From NCBI GenBank assembly GCA_016946835.1, contig JACVTC010000146.1, forward strand, positions 230,001-262,500: 32,500 nucleotides of DNA, in the 5' to 3' direction. Under the pieces are notes generated by a model that was not told the DNA's origin, did not search any database, and saw only the letters and a program-made list of their open reading frames with translations. Shown one piece after another: positions 10,489 to 20,026 of this stretch. The first letter of the stretch is position 1; each line of letters starts with the position of its first letter. Origin of the DNA: Neocallimastix lanati (nom. inval.). Lineage: Eukaryota; Neocallimastigomycota; Neocallimastigomycetes; Neocallimastigales; Neocallimastigaceae. The position numbers and the translations under genes are program-made.

Positions 10489-10528
10489 ATGGGAGCAGAA
10501 GCACTCCCAATGACAAAACAATAGCTTC
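10476..10528 (+). promoter_or_regulatory. E1 -1 ribosomal frameshift signal with predicted H-type pseudoknot
   Basis: The heptamer T TTA AAC (10476-10482) is in the correct X XXY YYZ register with the gag codons TCT TTA AAC. After a 7-nt spacer (TTCTAAA, holding the gag stop), TGGGAG (10490-10495) pairs with CTCCCA (10504-10509) around an 8-nt loop. Loop bases GAAGC (10498-10502) match GCTTC at 10524-10528, giving stem 2. A shift of -1 leads straight into the open pol frame. Confidence 0.85.
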
Positions 10529-13500
10529 ATTAAATAATTTACAAAATAATACTTTTACTAAGAATACTCCAATTGATAATAATTCCTTTAACGAAGAATC
10601 TGAAGAATCTGATTTTAGTGACACAACTGAAAGTGAGGATGATATCATTATAAATGCTGTAAAAAGAAAAATGAATGATAATAACAGCGAAAAAGAAGAA
10701 AATAATTCCAAGAAAGTACATAAAAGTTTAAAAGATAATCCACGTCCTTTTGCAACTCCTGCTTTAAGAAAGAAGAAAGAAAATGAGCTGCATAATAAAC
10801 CAAATAAAGTTTATAAAAATCAAATACTTCCTTCAATTTTAACTCAACCAAATATTAACAAAGAAAAACAAAAAGAAAAGGAATTAAGAAATATGACAAG
10901 AGTAAGAGAAAGTAAAGAAGAAAACAACAATTATTCATCAAAAGGAAAGGAAAAAGTTGAATCTGAAGATATACTTGTAATCGATAATGAAATAGAAGAT
11001 CTAGAAATGAATAAAGATAATCAACAAAATAAAACTAATACTTTGGAAAAATTAATTTCAACAAAAACTAAGGAAACTAATAATGGAAATACTCAATTAG
11101 TAAAAAGGAATATCAAAATGATGAATAATAAAGAACCTTACAATATTATGGATGATTTAAATAATCTTAAATCCAGTATTACGATAGGTCAACTCTTGAA
11201 TGCATGTCCTAAAATTCGTTCACAATTAACTCAAGGTTTAAAGTTAGAAAAGTCTAAAATAATTGGAACTGTAGACAATGTAATAGCACGAACTTTATTA
11301 GTAAATAACTATGACCATAGCTACATAAGTAAAAGTAATGAAGTAGCCGAAGAAGACTTAGCAATGGTTGATGCAAGTGTTGACGGAGTACTAGGAAAAC
11401 TTTTAATTGATTCTTGTAGTAACCTAAGCATCGTTACTAAGCAGTATTTTGATAAATTACCTGGTGAATATGAAACAGTTGGAAAAAGTCGTGGAAGAAT
11501 CCAACTAGCAACACAAGATGAAGAATACACGGAAGGAATTATTGTTCGATTACCAGTAAAAATTAATAATTATGAATTTAATGCGGACTTTAGAATTATT
11601 GAGAAAGAAGACTCATTTTATGATATGTTAATAAACTTTAAAACTCAAATCGATCATTGTTTATTTATTCATCCAACCTTAAACAGTCTATGTAAACTTT
11701 TGTCAGAAAGTGAATACGAAGAAATAGCTAAAATAAATAATCAATATTATGATGAAGAAAGTATAATCTGCACTATTAGAAAAGTTGAAGAAACGAATAA
11801 TGAAAAGGAAATTATAAAGGAATTAACTCCAATGGAATTTATTGAGAGTGATGAATTTTTAAGTACCTTAAATAAAGATTATAAAGAACAAATTATTAAA
11901 ATTCTCAAAGAAATGATTGACATAGTTGCCACTTCAACAGAAGAACTAACTCCTTCTAAACTTTCACCACATAAGATCCGTTTGAAAGCAAATGCAAAGC
12001 CAGTAAAATTAAGAAGTTATAGGTTAACTAAATTAAAATCAGATATCTTAAAAGAAGAACTTACAAAGCTTATTAAGAAAGGATTGATAGAACCATCCTG
12101 TTCAGAATGGTCATCTCCAGTAGTACTCATTCTAAAACACAATGGAAAGTGGCGCTTGTGCATTGACTACCGAAAAGTCAATGATATGACAGAAAAAGAT
12201 TCTTATTCAGTTCCATATATAGATGAAATTTTTGATAGTCTCGGAGGAGCTAAAATATTTACAACTCTTGATTTATTTTCTGGTTTTCACCAAATCTTAA
12301 TGGATGAAGAAAGCGTTGAAGTAACCACTTTCACTACTAAGTTTGGAAATTATCAATTTAAGGTTATGCCTTTTGGACTTACTGGAGCTCCCTCAACCTT
12401 CCAAAGAGAAATGAATAAAATTTTATTCCCTTTTATTGGTGAATTTGTTTATGTATTTATTGATGATGTTTTGATCTATTCAAAAAGTATCGAAGAACAT
12501 TTAATCCATATTAAACAAGTATTAGAAGTATTTAAAGAAAACAAGTTAAAAATTAATATTGAAAAGTGCCATTTTCTTCAAACTGAAGTTGATGTATTAG
12601 GTCACAAACTTACTACTAAAGGATTAAGTCCCATGGAAAGTAAGATAACAGCTATTAAGAAGTGGGAAGCCCCTTCATCACTTCATGAATTAAGATCATT
12701 TTTAGGAGCAGTGGGATATTATCGTGATTTTATTCCTAAATATGCTCAAATTACCTCACCTTTATGTAAATTATTGAAAAAGAATACCAAATATGAATGG
12801 AATAAAGAACAACAAGAAAGCTTTGAACTCCTAAAAGAAAAATTAATCAATGCACCTATTCTAAAATTTCCGTCATTTGACAAACCTTTTATCATTAGAA
12901 CTGATGCTTCGTATAATGGAATTGGTGGAGTTCTTTCACAAAAAGAAGAAGAAACCGGTAAGGAGCATCCAATACACTTTATAAGTAGAAGTTTAAAGAA
13001 AGCTGAAAAGAATTATGGTATTACCGATTTAGAAGGAACCGCTTTGTTTTACTGTATGACTAAATTTAAATCTTATATTGAAGGAAATCCATTACCTACA
13101 ACTATTTACACAGATCATAAACCATTAGTTGGTTTATTTAAGAATAAAGAACCTTTGAATGCAAGGCAAACAAGATGGTGTCTAACCGCTAGTATGCTCG
13201 GAATTAATATAAAATATGAATCAGGCAAAAAGAATGTGTTAGCTGATGCTCTTTCAAGAATGAAAAGTAAGGAAGAGAGAAAGATATTATTAACAAAAAT
13301 TACTAATGGAAATAATGAAGAATTATTATCTAAAGTTATAAAGGAATTTATTAATGAAAAGTTTACTGTTATTGATGGTGAAGATTATTTTATCGACAAT
13401 GGAAATTATAGAAAATTAATAACGGACGAAAATGAAAGGTTTAAATTAATTTTAGAAGCTCATAATATTGGCCACGAAGGATATTACAAAACATATCAAA

Positions 13501-14486
13501 GACTTAAGAAAAACTTTTATTGGAATCATATGATTAAAGATATCAAAAGAATTGTTAGTAATTGTGAAAAATGCCAGTTAAATCGTCCTCAACCATATCC
13601 AGAACCAACCGAAAACCATCCAACTAAAGTGGAGGGTCCCTTTGTGCATTTAGGATTAGATATTATAGGACCGTTACCAAAAACAAGAAATAATAATCAA
13701 TATATTATAGTAACTGTTGATTACTTTACCAAATGGGTTGAAGCCGAACCCACTGAAAACATAACTTCCTCTGATATAATTAAATTTTTAATAAACGTTT
13801 TTGCAAGACATGGTGTGCCTCAAGTTATTACTACAGATAATGGAGTCCAATTCACTTCTGATATGACTAAAATCTTTCTTGATCTTTATGATGTTTATGT
13901 AAAATTCATAGCTACCTATCACCCTGAATCCAATGGTCTCACTGAAAACCGAAATAAAGAAATTGGAAAATTACTTCGTTTATTAGGAAGGAAAAATCAA
14001 GATTGGGATGAAGTTTTACCTTCTGCTTTATGGGCACTTCGAACTACCAAAAACACAGCTACCGGACATTCTAGTTTTGAATTAGTATATGGAAGAGAAG
14101 ACCAACAGCCTTATGATATAGCCATAAGAACAATTGAAAATGCAGGTAAATCGTATGATGAAATTTTAATGGAAAAATTTGTTCGTCATTATCAATGGAC
14201 TAGAGAAGCATGCGAAAATGTGAAGAATGCTAACAAGTATTGGGCAACAAGACGAGAAGAACAAATAAGTATGAAAAAAGGAAAAGAATTAAAAGCTGGT
14301 GATCTTGTTCTTGTTAGAAACTTTAGCCGCACTAAGCTAGAACCATATTACAATGGACCATTTAAAATTTTAAAAATTCAATTCAACACGGCAACCTTAA
14401 TCGATCAGAAAACTGGGAAACAACTCGATAGGAATGTTCATTTTAAAAATTTAGTAAAGTTTAACTCCGCTTACAGAGAAGCTTGA
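10482..14486 (+). CDS. pol: E1 Pol polyprotein (protease, reverse transcriptase, RNase H, integrase)
   Basis: About 1,334 residues if entered by -1 frameshifting; the first in-frame ATG is at 10671, but the frame is open back to 10452. A charged linker comes first. Protease: LLIDSCSNLSIVT, Asp at 11409, with Cys where Gly is expected. Reverse transcriptase: TLDLFSGF (Asp 12270), PFGLTGAPSTFQ and FIDD (12459-12467). RNase H: RTDAS (12903), YTDHKPL (13113), ADALSR (13245). Integrase: an HHCC zinc region (about 13456-13575), LDIIGPL (13659), TDNG (13836) and TEN (13944), i.e. D,D(35)E; then a GPF module near the C-terminus. No chromodomain is seen. Together these copy E1 RNA to DNA and insert it in the nucleus. 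The order marks Ty3/Gypsy. TGA is the stop codon. Confidence 0.95.
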   Translation, partial: LLNGSRSTPNDKTIASLNNLQNNTFTKNTPIDNNSFNEESEESDFSDTTESEDDIIINAVKRKMNDNNSEKEENNSKKVHKSLKDNPRPFATPALRKKKENELHNKPNKVYKNQILPSILTQPNINKEKQKEKELRNMTRVRESKEENNNYSSKGKEKVESEDILVIDNEIEDLEMNKDNQQNKTNTLEKLISTKTKETNNGNTQLVKRNIKMMNNKEPYNIMDDLNNLKSSITIGQLLNACPKIRSQLTQGLKLEKSKIIGTVDNVIARTLLVNNYDHSYISKSNEVAEEDLAMVDASVDGVLGKLLIDSCSNLSIVTKQYFDKLPGEYETVGKSRGRIQLATQDEEYTEGIIVRLPVKINNYEFNADFRIIEKEDSFYDMLINFKTQIDHCLFIHPTLNSLCKLLSESEYEEIAKINNQYYDEESIICTIRKVEETNNEKEIIKELTPMEFIESDEFLSTLNKDYKEQIIKILKEMIDIVATSTEELTPSKLSPHKIRLKANAKPVKLRSYRLTKLKSDILKEELTKLIKKGLIEPSCSEWSSPVVLILKHNGKWRLCIDYRKVNDMTEKDSYSVPYIDEIFDSLGGAKIFTTLDLFSGFHQILMDEESVEVTTFTTKFGNYQFKVMPFGLTGAPSTFQREMNKILFPFIGEFVYVFIDDVLIYSKSIEEHLIHIKQVLEVFKENKLKINIEKCHFLQTEVDVLGHKLTTKGLSPMESKITAIKKWEAPSSLHELRSFLGAVGYYRDFIPKYAQITSPLCKLLKKNTKYEWNKEQQESFELLKEKLINAPILKFPSFDKPFIIRTDASYNGIGGVLSQKEEETGKEHPIHFISRSLKKAEKNYGITDLEGTALFYCMTKFKSYIEGNPLPTTIYTDHKPLVGLFKNKEPLNARQTRWCLTASMLGINIKYESGKKNVLADALSRMKSKEERKILLTKITNGNNEELLSKVIKEFINEKFTVIDGEDYFIDNGNYRKLITDENERFKLILEAHNIGHEGYYKTYQRLKKNFYWNHMIKDIKRIVSNCEKCQLNRPQPYPEPTENHPTKVEGPFVHLGLDIIGPLPKTRNNNQYIIVTVDYFTKWVEAEPTENITSSDIIKFLINVFARHGVPQVITTDNGVQFTSDMTKIFLDLYDVYVKFIATYHPESNGLTENRNKEIGKLLRLLGRKNQDWDEVLPSALWALRTTKNTATGHSSFELVYGREDQQPYDIAIRTIENAGKSYDEILMEKFVRHYQWTREACENVKNANKYWATRREEQISMKKGKELKAGDLVLVRNFSRTKLEPYYNGPFKILKIQFNTATLIDQKTGKQLDRNVHFKNLVKFNSAYREA

Positions 14487-14504
14487 GTCTTCGTCGGGGC
14501 ATCT
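14487..14504 (+). other. E1 candidate plus-strand primer region
   Basis: The 18 bases between the pol stop and the 3' LTR end in GTCGGGGCATCT. It holds only a short purine run (CGGGG), so the plus-strand primer is weakly defined. Confidence 0.35.
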
Positions 14505-14991
14505 TGATAAGAATGTACTAAATAATGCATTCTTAATTAAATCTACGATTTATTTCTAATACATTATGTGTACATTATTATTTTTGTACTTTAATAAATT
14601 TTTAAATTCAAAGATTAAAAATTAGATCAAAAATTATATTAAACTTTATAATTTTTATATTAAATCTTATATTAATAGTAATATTTTTATATATTTAAAA
14701 CTTATATTAACAATATTAATAATAAATCTTATTTTTTTATTTTTATATTAATAATGAAAATTTGTATTAATAATATTTTTATATATTGATAATTAAAAAT
14801 TTATATATTATATTTTAACTTTTATTATAAAATTTTATATCGAAATGTTTTATTTTATATTGAAAAATATTTTATTTTATTAAAAACCTTTATATTAGAA
14901 TAGTATTTTTATTTTTATTTGAATATTTTAACAGATTGTAATAAAAATTTTAGCCAATTAAATAAATTCTTATTAGTAATATTTTAGATAG

Positions 14992-15028
<37 letters not shown>

Positions 15029-15363
15029 TATTAATATTATAAATGTATTTTATTTATATTGTTATAATTAAATTTTATATAATTGATTATAAAAATCAAT
15101 TTAAATTTAATAGTTTTTATATATAAAAAGAAAAATAATAATAAAATGTAATTTAGTGGCAAGAACAACTTTTATGCCTTGAAAAAAAAAAGTATAAATA
15201 GTTGTAAATTTTGCTACTAATTTTTAAATATCATCAAATAAAATAAAATAAAATAAAATAAAATAAAATAAAATAAAATAAATTTATAAATAAAAATAAT
15301 AAATAAAAAAATAAAATTTGTGTTTCTTACTTTATTTTTATTTAATTCTCTAAAACCTTAACA
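14505..15363 (+). repeat. E1 3' LTR
   Basis: 859 bp. By eye it is identical to the 5' LTR except that the A-run is 28 instead of 30. It is followed by TTTA and then directly by the first base of E2. Confidence 0.92.
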
Positions 15364-15367
15364 TTTA
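15364..15367 (+). repeat. TTTA shared by E1 and E2 as target-site duplication
   Basis: This single tetramer is both the right flank of E1 and the left flank of E2. Confidence 0.7.
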
Positions 15368-16350
15368 TGATAAATAACAAAATTATTAAATTAAAATAAA
15401 TAATAAAAAAACAAATTCTTGATAAAGTTTTCTAACTTAACCCAAAAATTAATCCATTCTAAAAAAAAATTAAATCCATATTTAAGAAAAATTAATTAAA
15501 TAAAGATAATTAAAATAAAATAATAATAAATTAATTAATCATTAATAATTTTAATTAAAAACTAAAATAAATTAATAAATAATATTTTTCTAAAACAACA
15601 AATAAACAAAATAATAAACATATTTAATAAATTATAAACAACAAATAAACAAACTTATAAACAACGCAAAATTAAAATTAAATAGTTAAATAATTTTTTA
15701 AGTTACTTTTATTTAAAATAATGATTATTTTATTTATTTTATAACTCAACTTTTATAAACAAATTGTAATTAAAATAACATTTTAAAACTCATCTTTATC
15801 AACATTTTAATTGTAAATATTGTTTAATTTAATAATAAATTATTCTTTATTTCTCTTTTATTAATTTTATTATTTTTAATGTAAATAGTTTAAAATCAAA
15901 GAAAAATATAAAAACATGTAAATATTTCTTACAAATTATTCTTTATTATTAATTATTTAATAAATTATTATAAATATTTTATTAGTTTTAATAATCAAAA
16001 GTATGATTATTAATTAGTTAATAAATTATTATAAATATTTTATTAGTTATTAATAATCAATTTTATTATTAAAATTTAAAATAAATTAGTACAAATAATA
16101 AATATTTCATTTTATTATTTTATTAGTTTTTAACAATTATTTTATTAATTTAAACAAAATTAATTATTAAATAAATAAAGATTAATATTAAAATAAAAAT
16201 AAATTTTTTTAATAAAACATTTTTGTGTTTAATAATAAAACATATTTATTTTTTTTAAATTCCTTAAATCAATTTTTATTCAGTATTTATCCTTTTATTC
16301 ACTTCTGCAAAATTTAATTTTTGTAGATTAAGAATATTAGGTATAAATCA
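15368..16350 (+). repeat. E2 5' LTR
   Basis: 983 bp, TGATAAATAACAAAATTATT...GGTATAAATCA. It is unrelated in sequence to the E1 LTR except for the TGATAA start. It has one fewer copy of a 61-bp internal unit than the 3' LTR. Confidence 0.92.
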
Positions 16351-16351
16351 A

Positions 16352-16368
16352 TGGTGGAGAATCCTCTT
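16352..16368 (+). other. E2 candidate primer-binding site
   Basis: TGGTGGAGAATCCTCTT starts 1 nt after the 5' LTR and shares TGGTGGA with the E1 site. The primer tRNA cannot be identified here. Confidence 0.5.
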
Positions 16369-16708
16369 GTTGCCCCGGTGGTAAGTAAAATTTTTTTTAG
16401 TTTAATATTAGAATAAGCCTAGTTATTCAATGGTAATATTAAACAATAATTAATACAATAAATTAGTCTAGTTTTAGAATAACTCTAAATTATTCATAGT
16501 AATAGACTCAAATAGATTTATCTAAATAATATGCAAATAAAATATTATAGCAATAAATTATTATAAATTAAAGTTATTAATATAAATTAATCAACAAATA
16601 ATATACGTTAAATAAACTGCAAATTAAATTAAATTTATCTTTAATAATTAAATAAAAAAAAAAAAAAAAAAAAAAATTTATTAGAAAAATTTTAATATAA
16701 AAAATTTT

Positions 16709-16763
<55 letters not shown>

Positions 16764-17210
16764 TAAAATAAAATAAAACAGAAGAACTTTAAGAAGTTCT
16801 ATTATAAAATTATTATTTATTTTTCAAAAAAGAATATTGTTGCTTTAGAAGCAATAATATAAGTAAAATAATAAGTGGTTTCCGTGATTAGTTTATTCTT
16901 TCACAGTCGGCGCGCTGGGAAGCTCTGAACTATTCTACAAACGTATAAACGTGTAGGAGAATCACTGGTACGAGTAGTACATGACGCCTGAGCAAGTGGG
17001 CAAGCTGGCTACGAGTATACTACCTACTTATTACTTATATTATTGGAAAATCGTAATTAATATTCTTTTGAGAATTATTAATAATAAATATTTATAATTT
17101 AACTTTTTATTCTTCTTTAAATATTCAAATAATAAAAATTTATAAATACCATTATACTACTTAACCTTTTATTTTTTTTAATATTTTCTAGGATATTATT
17201 GTATAAAATA

Positions 17211-17267
<57 letters not shown>

Positions 17268-17681
17268 AATAAATAAATAAATATATAATAAAAAAAAATA
17301 AAATTAGAAAACAATAAAATTTAAATTAAGGAAAACAAATAAAGAAAAGAAGTATTTTTTTTTAGTTGGAGGAACTGCTTCTGTTCTCTTGACTGATTGA
17401 TACTTATAGTAGGAATCTCTTACCCTTAATACTAGTGTATTATTGCAGTAAGAGCTAACGGACTGTAGAATAAGAATCAATACGGGGGAGTAGGCGCTGA
17501 TTATAAGTAGAGATCTACGTTAGGTGTAGACGTAGTGTAAAACTCCTATAATCAGTGGGACCAAACGTCGTATTATTCTACAACCGTACTATAAGGACGG
17601 GAAATCATTCAAGATAAACTAAAGATAATAAGAATTAATAATTTTAGAAATATTACTATTACTACTAATAATAATAATTAA

Positions 17682-17726
<45 letters not shown>
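16369..17726 (+). other. E2 structured 5' leader with terminal poly(A) tract
   Basis: A 1.36-kb untranslated leader. Stems seen: AGAACTT/AAGTTCT (about 16782-16800); CTCTTAC/GTAAGAG (17417-17454) enclosing AATAC/GTATT; and a nested long-range structure GTAGAATAA/TTATTCTAC (17465-17581) enclosing CTGATTATA/TATAATCAG (17497-17555) and CTACG/CGTAG. The block 16880-17005 shares motifs with the E1 leader. A poly(A) run of about 44 As ends directly at the gag AUG. A GTAAGT at 16381, shortly after the primer site, could be a splice donor, but no acceptor is clear. Confidence 0.7.
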
Positions 17727-17730
<4 letters not shown>

Positions 17731-18659
17731 AAACAACTACCAAAGCTATCACTTTTAGTAGATTACCAATATTAGGTGAAGAAAAAGTCCAATATGAAGA
17801 ATGGAAATTCGCATTTGAAAATTGGTGTCGAAAATATAAAATTGAAAACGAAGAAAAGAATGAATATTTAATTGCTGTAACTACAGATAAAGCAAGAACT
17901 ATTGTTATAAATTCTTTAAATAAAACACAAGCTGACTCTTATGAAATAATTTTAGAAAACTTAAAGAAAAGATTTAAACCTTGTACGCCAAAGAATGTAA
18001 AATTTTTGGAAATATCAACATTAACCATTAAGAAAGGTGAAAAAGTTTCCGACTTCGATACAAAATTCTTACAACTCTTAAATCAATTACAATTAGATGG
18101 AAAGGATTATATTAGTACTCCATACTACATAAATGCATTTAGAAACTGGTCTAAAATGTATGAGTATTTATTAGAATCAGAACCTACTAAATTAAGTGAT
18201 GCAATGGAAATAACTTCAAAAAAGGAAAAAATGCTTAAACTTCTTGAAGACAATAAACCAAAATCTAAAACTCAATTCTCAAATGTAAAGAAGAATCTAA
18301 ATAACACTAATAATAACAATAATAAAAATACTAATTTTAGATCTTTTAACACTAATTATTACAATAAAATTCCTTTTATCTCTAATACTAGGACTAATGA
18401 AAATTCCAGTTATAATAATAAATTTAGAAATAATAACTATAACAACAATTTTACTACAAATAGAAATTTTTACAACCCTGTAGAATTCAACAAAGGAGTC
18501 GAACAGAGAAGAGCAACTTTAAAAGGTTCTCAATTCACTGATAAAGAACTAGATGATATAACAAAAAAATTATCCGATTTAAAAATCAACCTATGCATAA
18601 ATTGTCAGCGTATTGGTCACATTGTTGAAGAATGTCCAGAATTAAACCATTTAAATTAG
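17727..18659 (+). CDS. gag: E2 Gag (capsid-nucleocapsid protein)
   Basis: Encodes 310 residues from ATG at 17727, directly after the poly(A) run. The N-terminal two-thirds looks like a retrotransposon Gag capsid domain: EEWKFAFENWCRKYKIE, a central FKPCTPKNVKFLEISTLTIK and SDFDTKFLQLLNQL blocks. An Asn-rich linker (about codons 190-255) follows. The zinc knuckle CINCQRIGHIVEEC (18593-18634) is C-X2-C-X4-H-X4-C, for RNA binding. The intact frame in a deleted element suggests that Gag is still needed, for example in cis for packaging, while enzymes come in trans. The final codons CAT TTA AAT TAG contain the slippery site. Confidence 0.9.
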
Positions 18660-18699
18660 TTATCGGGAGTACGCAATCTCCCGAGATAAATAAAATTGC
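18650..18699 (+). promoter_or_regulatory. E2 -1 ribosomal frameshift signal with predicted H-type pseudoknot
   Basis: T TTA AAT (18650-18656) is in X XXY YYZ register with gag. A 7-nt spacer (TAGTTAT, with the gag stop) leads to CGGGAG (18664-18669) pairing with CTCCCG (18678-18683) around an 8-nt loop. Loop bases GCAAT (18673-18677) match ATTGC at 18695-18699. This is the same geometry as in E1 with different primary sequence. Confidence 0.85.
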
Positions 18700-20026
18700 A
18701 ACAAACAACTATGATCAAGAAAATACTATAGAATATGAAGGAAACAATAATTATATGATTAATGCAGCCCAAAAGAGAAAATCACTAAGTAAGAATGCAT
18801 TGGATAAAAATAAAATATCACCAAGTAATAAATCTATAGTAAAACCTTCCATTCTAAATCAACCTAATATAAAAGCTGTTAAACAACAGAAGAAAGCCAT
18901 TAGAGATAAAAGAAGAAGAGAAATTACAAATGATATAGAAGACATGGATTTATCTAATAATAATATTACGCATGAAGAATCTAATAATAATAGTGAAAGT
19001 GTTCGTGCAACCAATTTTGACAAACCCCAACCCAATACTCCTAATGAAAATAATTATCAAGATAATAATTCAAATACTATACCAGAAAAAGTTAAAACAA
19101 AAGGTAAGCGAAACATGACCGAAATACAAATATTAAAACCTGATGATAAATTCAATATTCTAGAAGAAGCCAATAATTTATATCCTAAAATAAGCCTAAC
19201 ACAATTATTATCAGCATGTCCATCTATAAGAAAAGATCTAGAGCAAGGTTGTAAACCACGAGTTGAGAAAATACTTTATACTATTCAAAATTTAAATATT
19301 CCTATATTATGTGGAAAAATAGGAAACAAATCAGTCAAAATACTTTTCGACACAGGTGCAAATGTTAACATCATAACTAAAAATTCACTTGAAGAACTAG
19401 AAAATGTAATCATTAATAATTGTGACCTTTCTGAAACTATTACAATTGCCGATGGTACAATACTCCATACTAATTCTTATATAAATTTAAAATTAACTAT
19501 AAATAATAACTTAACTGTGAATGAGAAATTTTATATAATAGATTATACAAATCCATTCTTTAATATTATATTAGGAAGAGGTATACAAAAGAAGTACAGA
19601 CTCTACATTGATCCAGATGATGATTGCTTATATCAAAAAACAAAAAAAGGAATTAAAAGAATAACTGAAATATATAATAACCATACTTCTTTAAAGACGC
19701 CTATGTGTAATGCAATAATAATAGAAAAGAATAAAGGTATCGGAAGTACTCTTTTGCAAAAGGAGGAAGACAAATTAGAACACCCAACTTGTTGTTTAAG
19801 TAGGACATTGTCAATCAACTATAACAAACCAATAAAATCTATAACTGATTATAAGCCACTTTTAGGTTTGCTCAAGAAAAATATTCCTAACAACAATAGA
19901 CATGCTCGTTGGATAGAAGAATTCAATAAATACAAAACCAACCTAGTTTATCAAAAAAGAAAAAGAAATCTTTTCGATGATGCACTTTCAAGACTATCAT
20001 CAAAAGACTCTGAAACAACACTTTAG
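18656..20026 (+). CDS. pol: E2 truncated Pol: protease plus RNase H remnants
   Basis: Reached by -1 frameshift from gag. An in-frame ATG at 18632 overlaps the end of gag but need not be used. After a charged linker, the block SLTQLLSACPSIRKDLEQG matches the E1 counterpart before protease. Protease has the standard site LFDTGANVNIIT (Asp at 19349). About 110 codons later the frame passes directly into RNase H-like text (GIGSTLLQKEEDK, CLSRTLS), then TDYKPLLGLL and DDALSR. All reverse transcriptase is missing, and a piece within RNase H is gone, yet the frame stays open. The first RNase H Asp block is replaced by IIIEKNKG. It should give active protease but no polymerase or integrase. Confidence 0.85.
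   Translation, partial: LVIGSTQSPEINKIATNNYDQENTIEYEGNNNYMINAAQKRKSLSKNALDKNKISPSNKSIVKPSILNQPNIKAVKQQKKAIRDKRRREITNDIEDMDLSNNNITHEESNNNSESVRATNFDKPQPNTPNENNYQDNNSNTIPEKVKTKGKRNMTEIQILKPDDKFNILEEANNLYPKISLTQLLSACPSIRKDLEQGCKPRVEKILYTIQNLNIPILCGKIGNKSVKILFDTGANVNIITKNSLEELENVIINNCDLSETITIADGTILHTNSYINLKLTINNNLTVNEKFYIIDYTNPFFNIILGRGIQKKYRLYIDPDDDCLYQKTKKGIKRITEIYNNHTSLKTPMCNAIIIEKNKGIGSTLLQKEEDKLEHPTCCLSRTLSINYNKPIKSITDYKPLLGLLKKNIPNNNRHARWIEEFNKYKTNLVYQKRKRNLFDDALSRLSSKDSETTL

Larger units (their letters stand above)
7324..15363 (+). mobile_element. E1: complete Ty3/Gypsy LTR retrotransposon
   Basis: An 8.0-kb element with two near-identical LTRs (7324-8184, 14505-15363), a primer-binding-like site, a 1.4-kb structured leader, gag (9577-10488) and pol (10482-14486) with the Gypsy order PR-RT-RNase H-integrase. 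Pol is joined to gag by a predicted -1 frameshift pseudoknot. LTR ends are TG...CA with imperfect inverted termini (TGATAAGA/TGTTAAGG), and flanks are TTTA. All pol catalytic blocks are present except an odd protease site. By eye the LTRs differ only in an A-run (30 versus 28 As). The element is therefore young and plausibly autonomous. It lies within solo LTR S-A and abuts E2. Confidence 0.93.

Noticed and set aside
10436-10851. Minus-strand frames opposite the start of E1 pol
   Set aside because: Antisense shadows of the charged linker; Phe/Leu/Ser-rich with no domain.
15364-15367. E1 LTR extended by TTTA to remove the shared duplication
   Set aside because: TTTA also follows the 5' LTR at 8185, so this is possible, but the TG...CA ends and TGATAAGA/TGTTAAGG inverted termini favour ending the LTR at CA.
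17117-17314. 65-residue Phe-rich minus-strand frame
   Set aside because: Antisense of a poly(A) run in the E2 leader.
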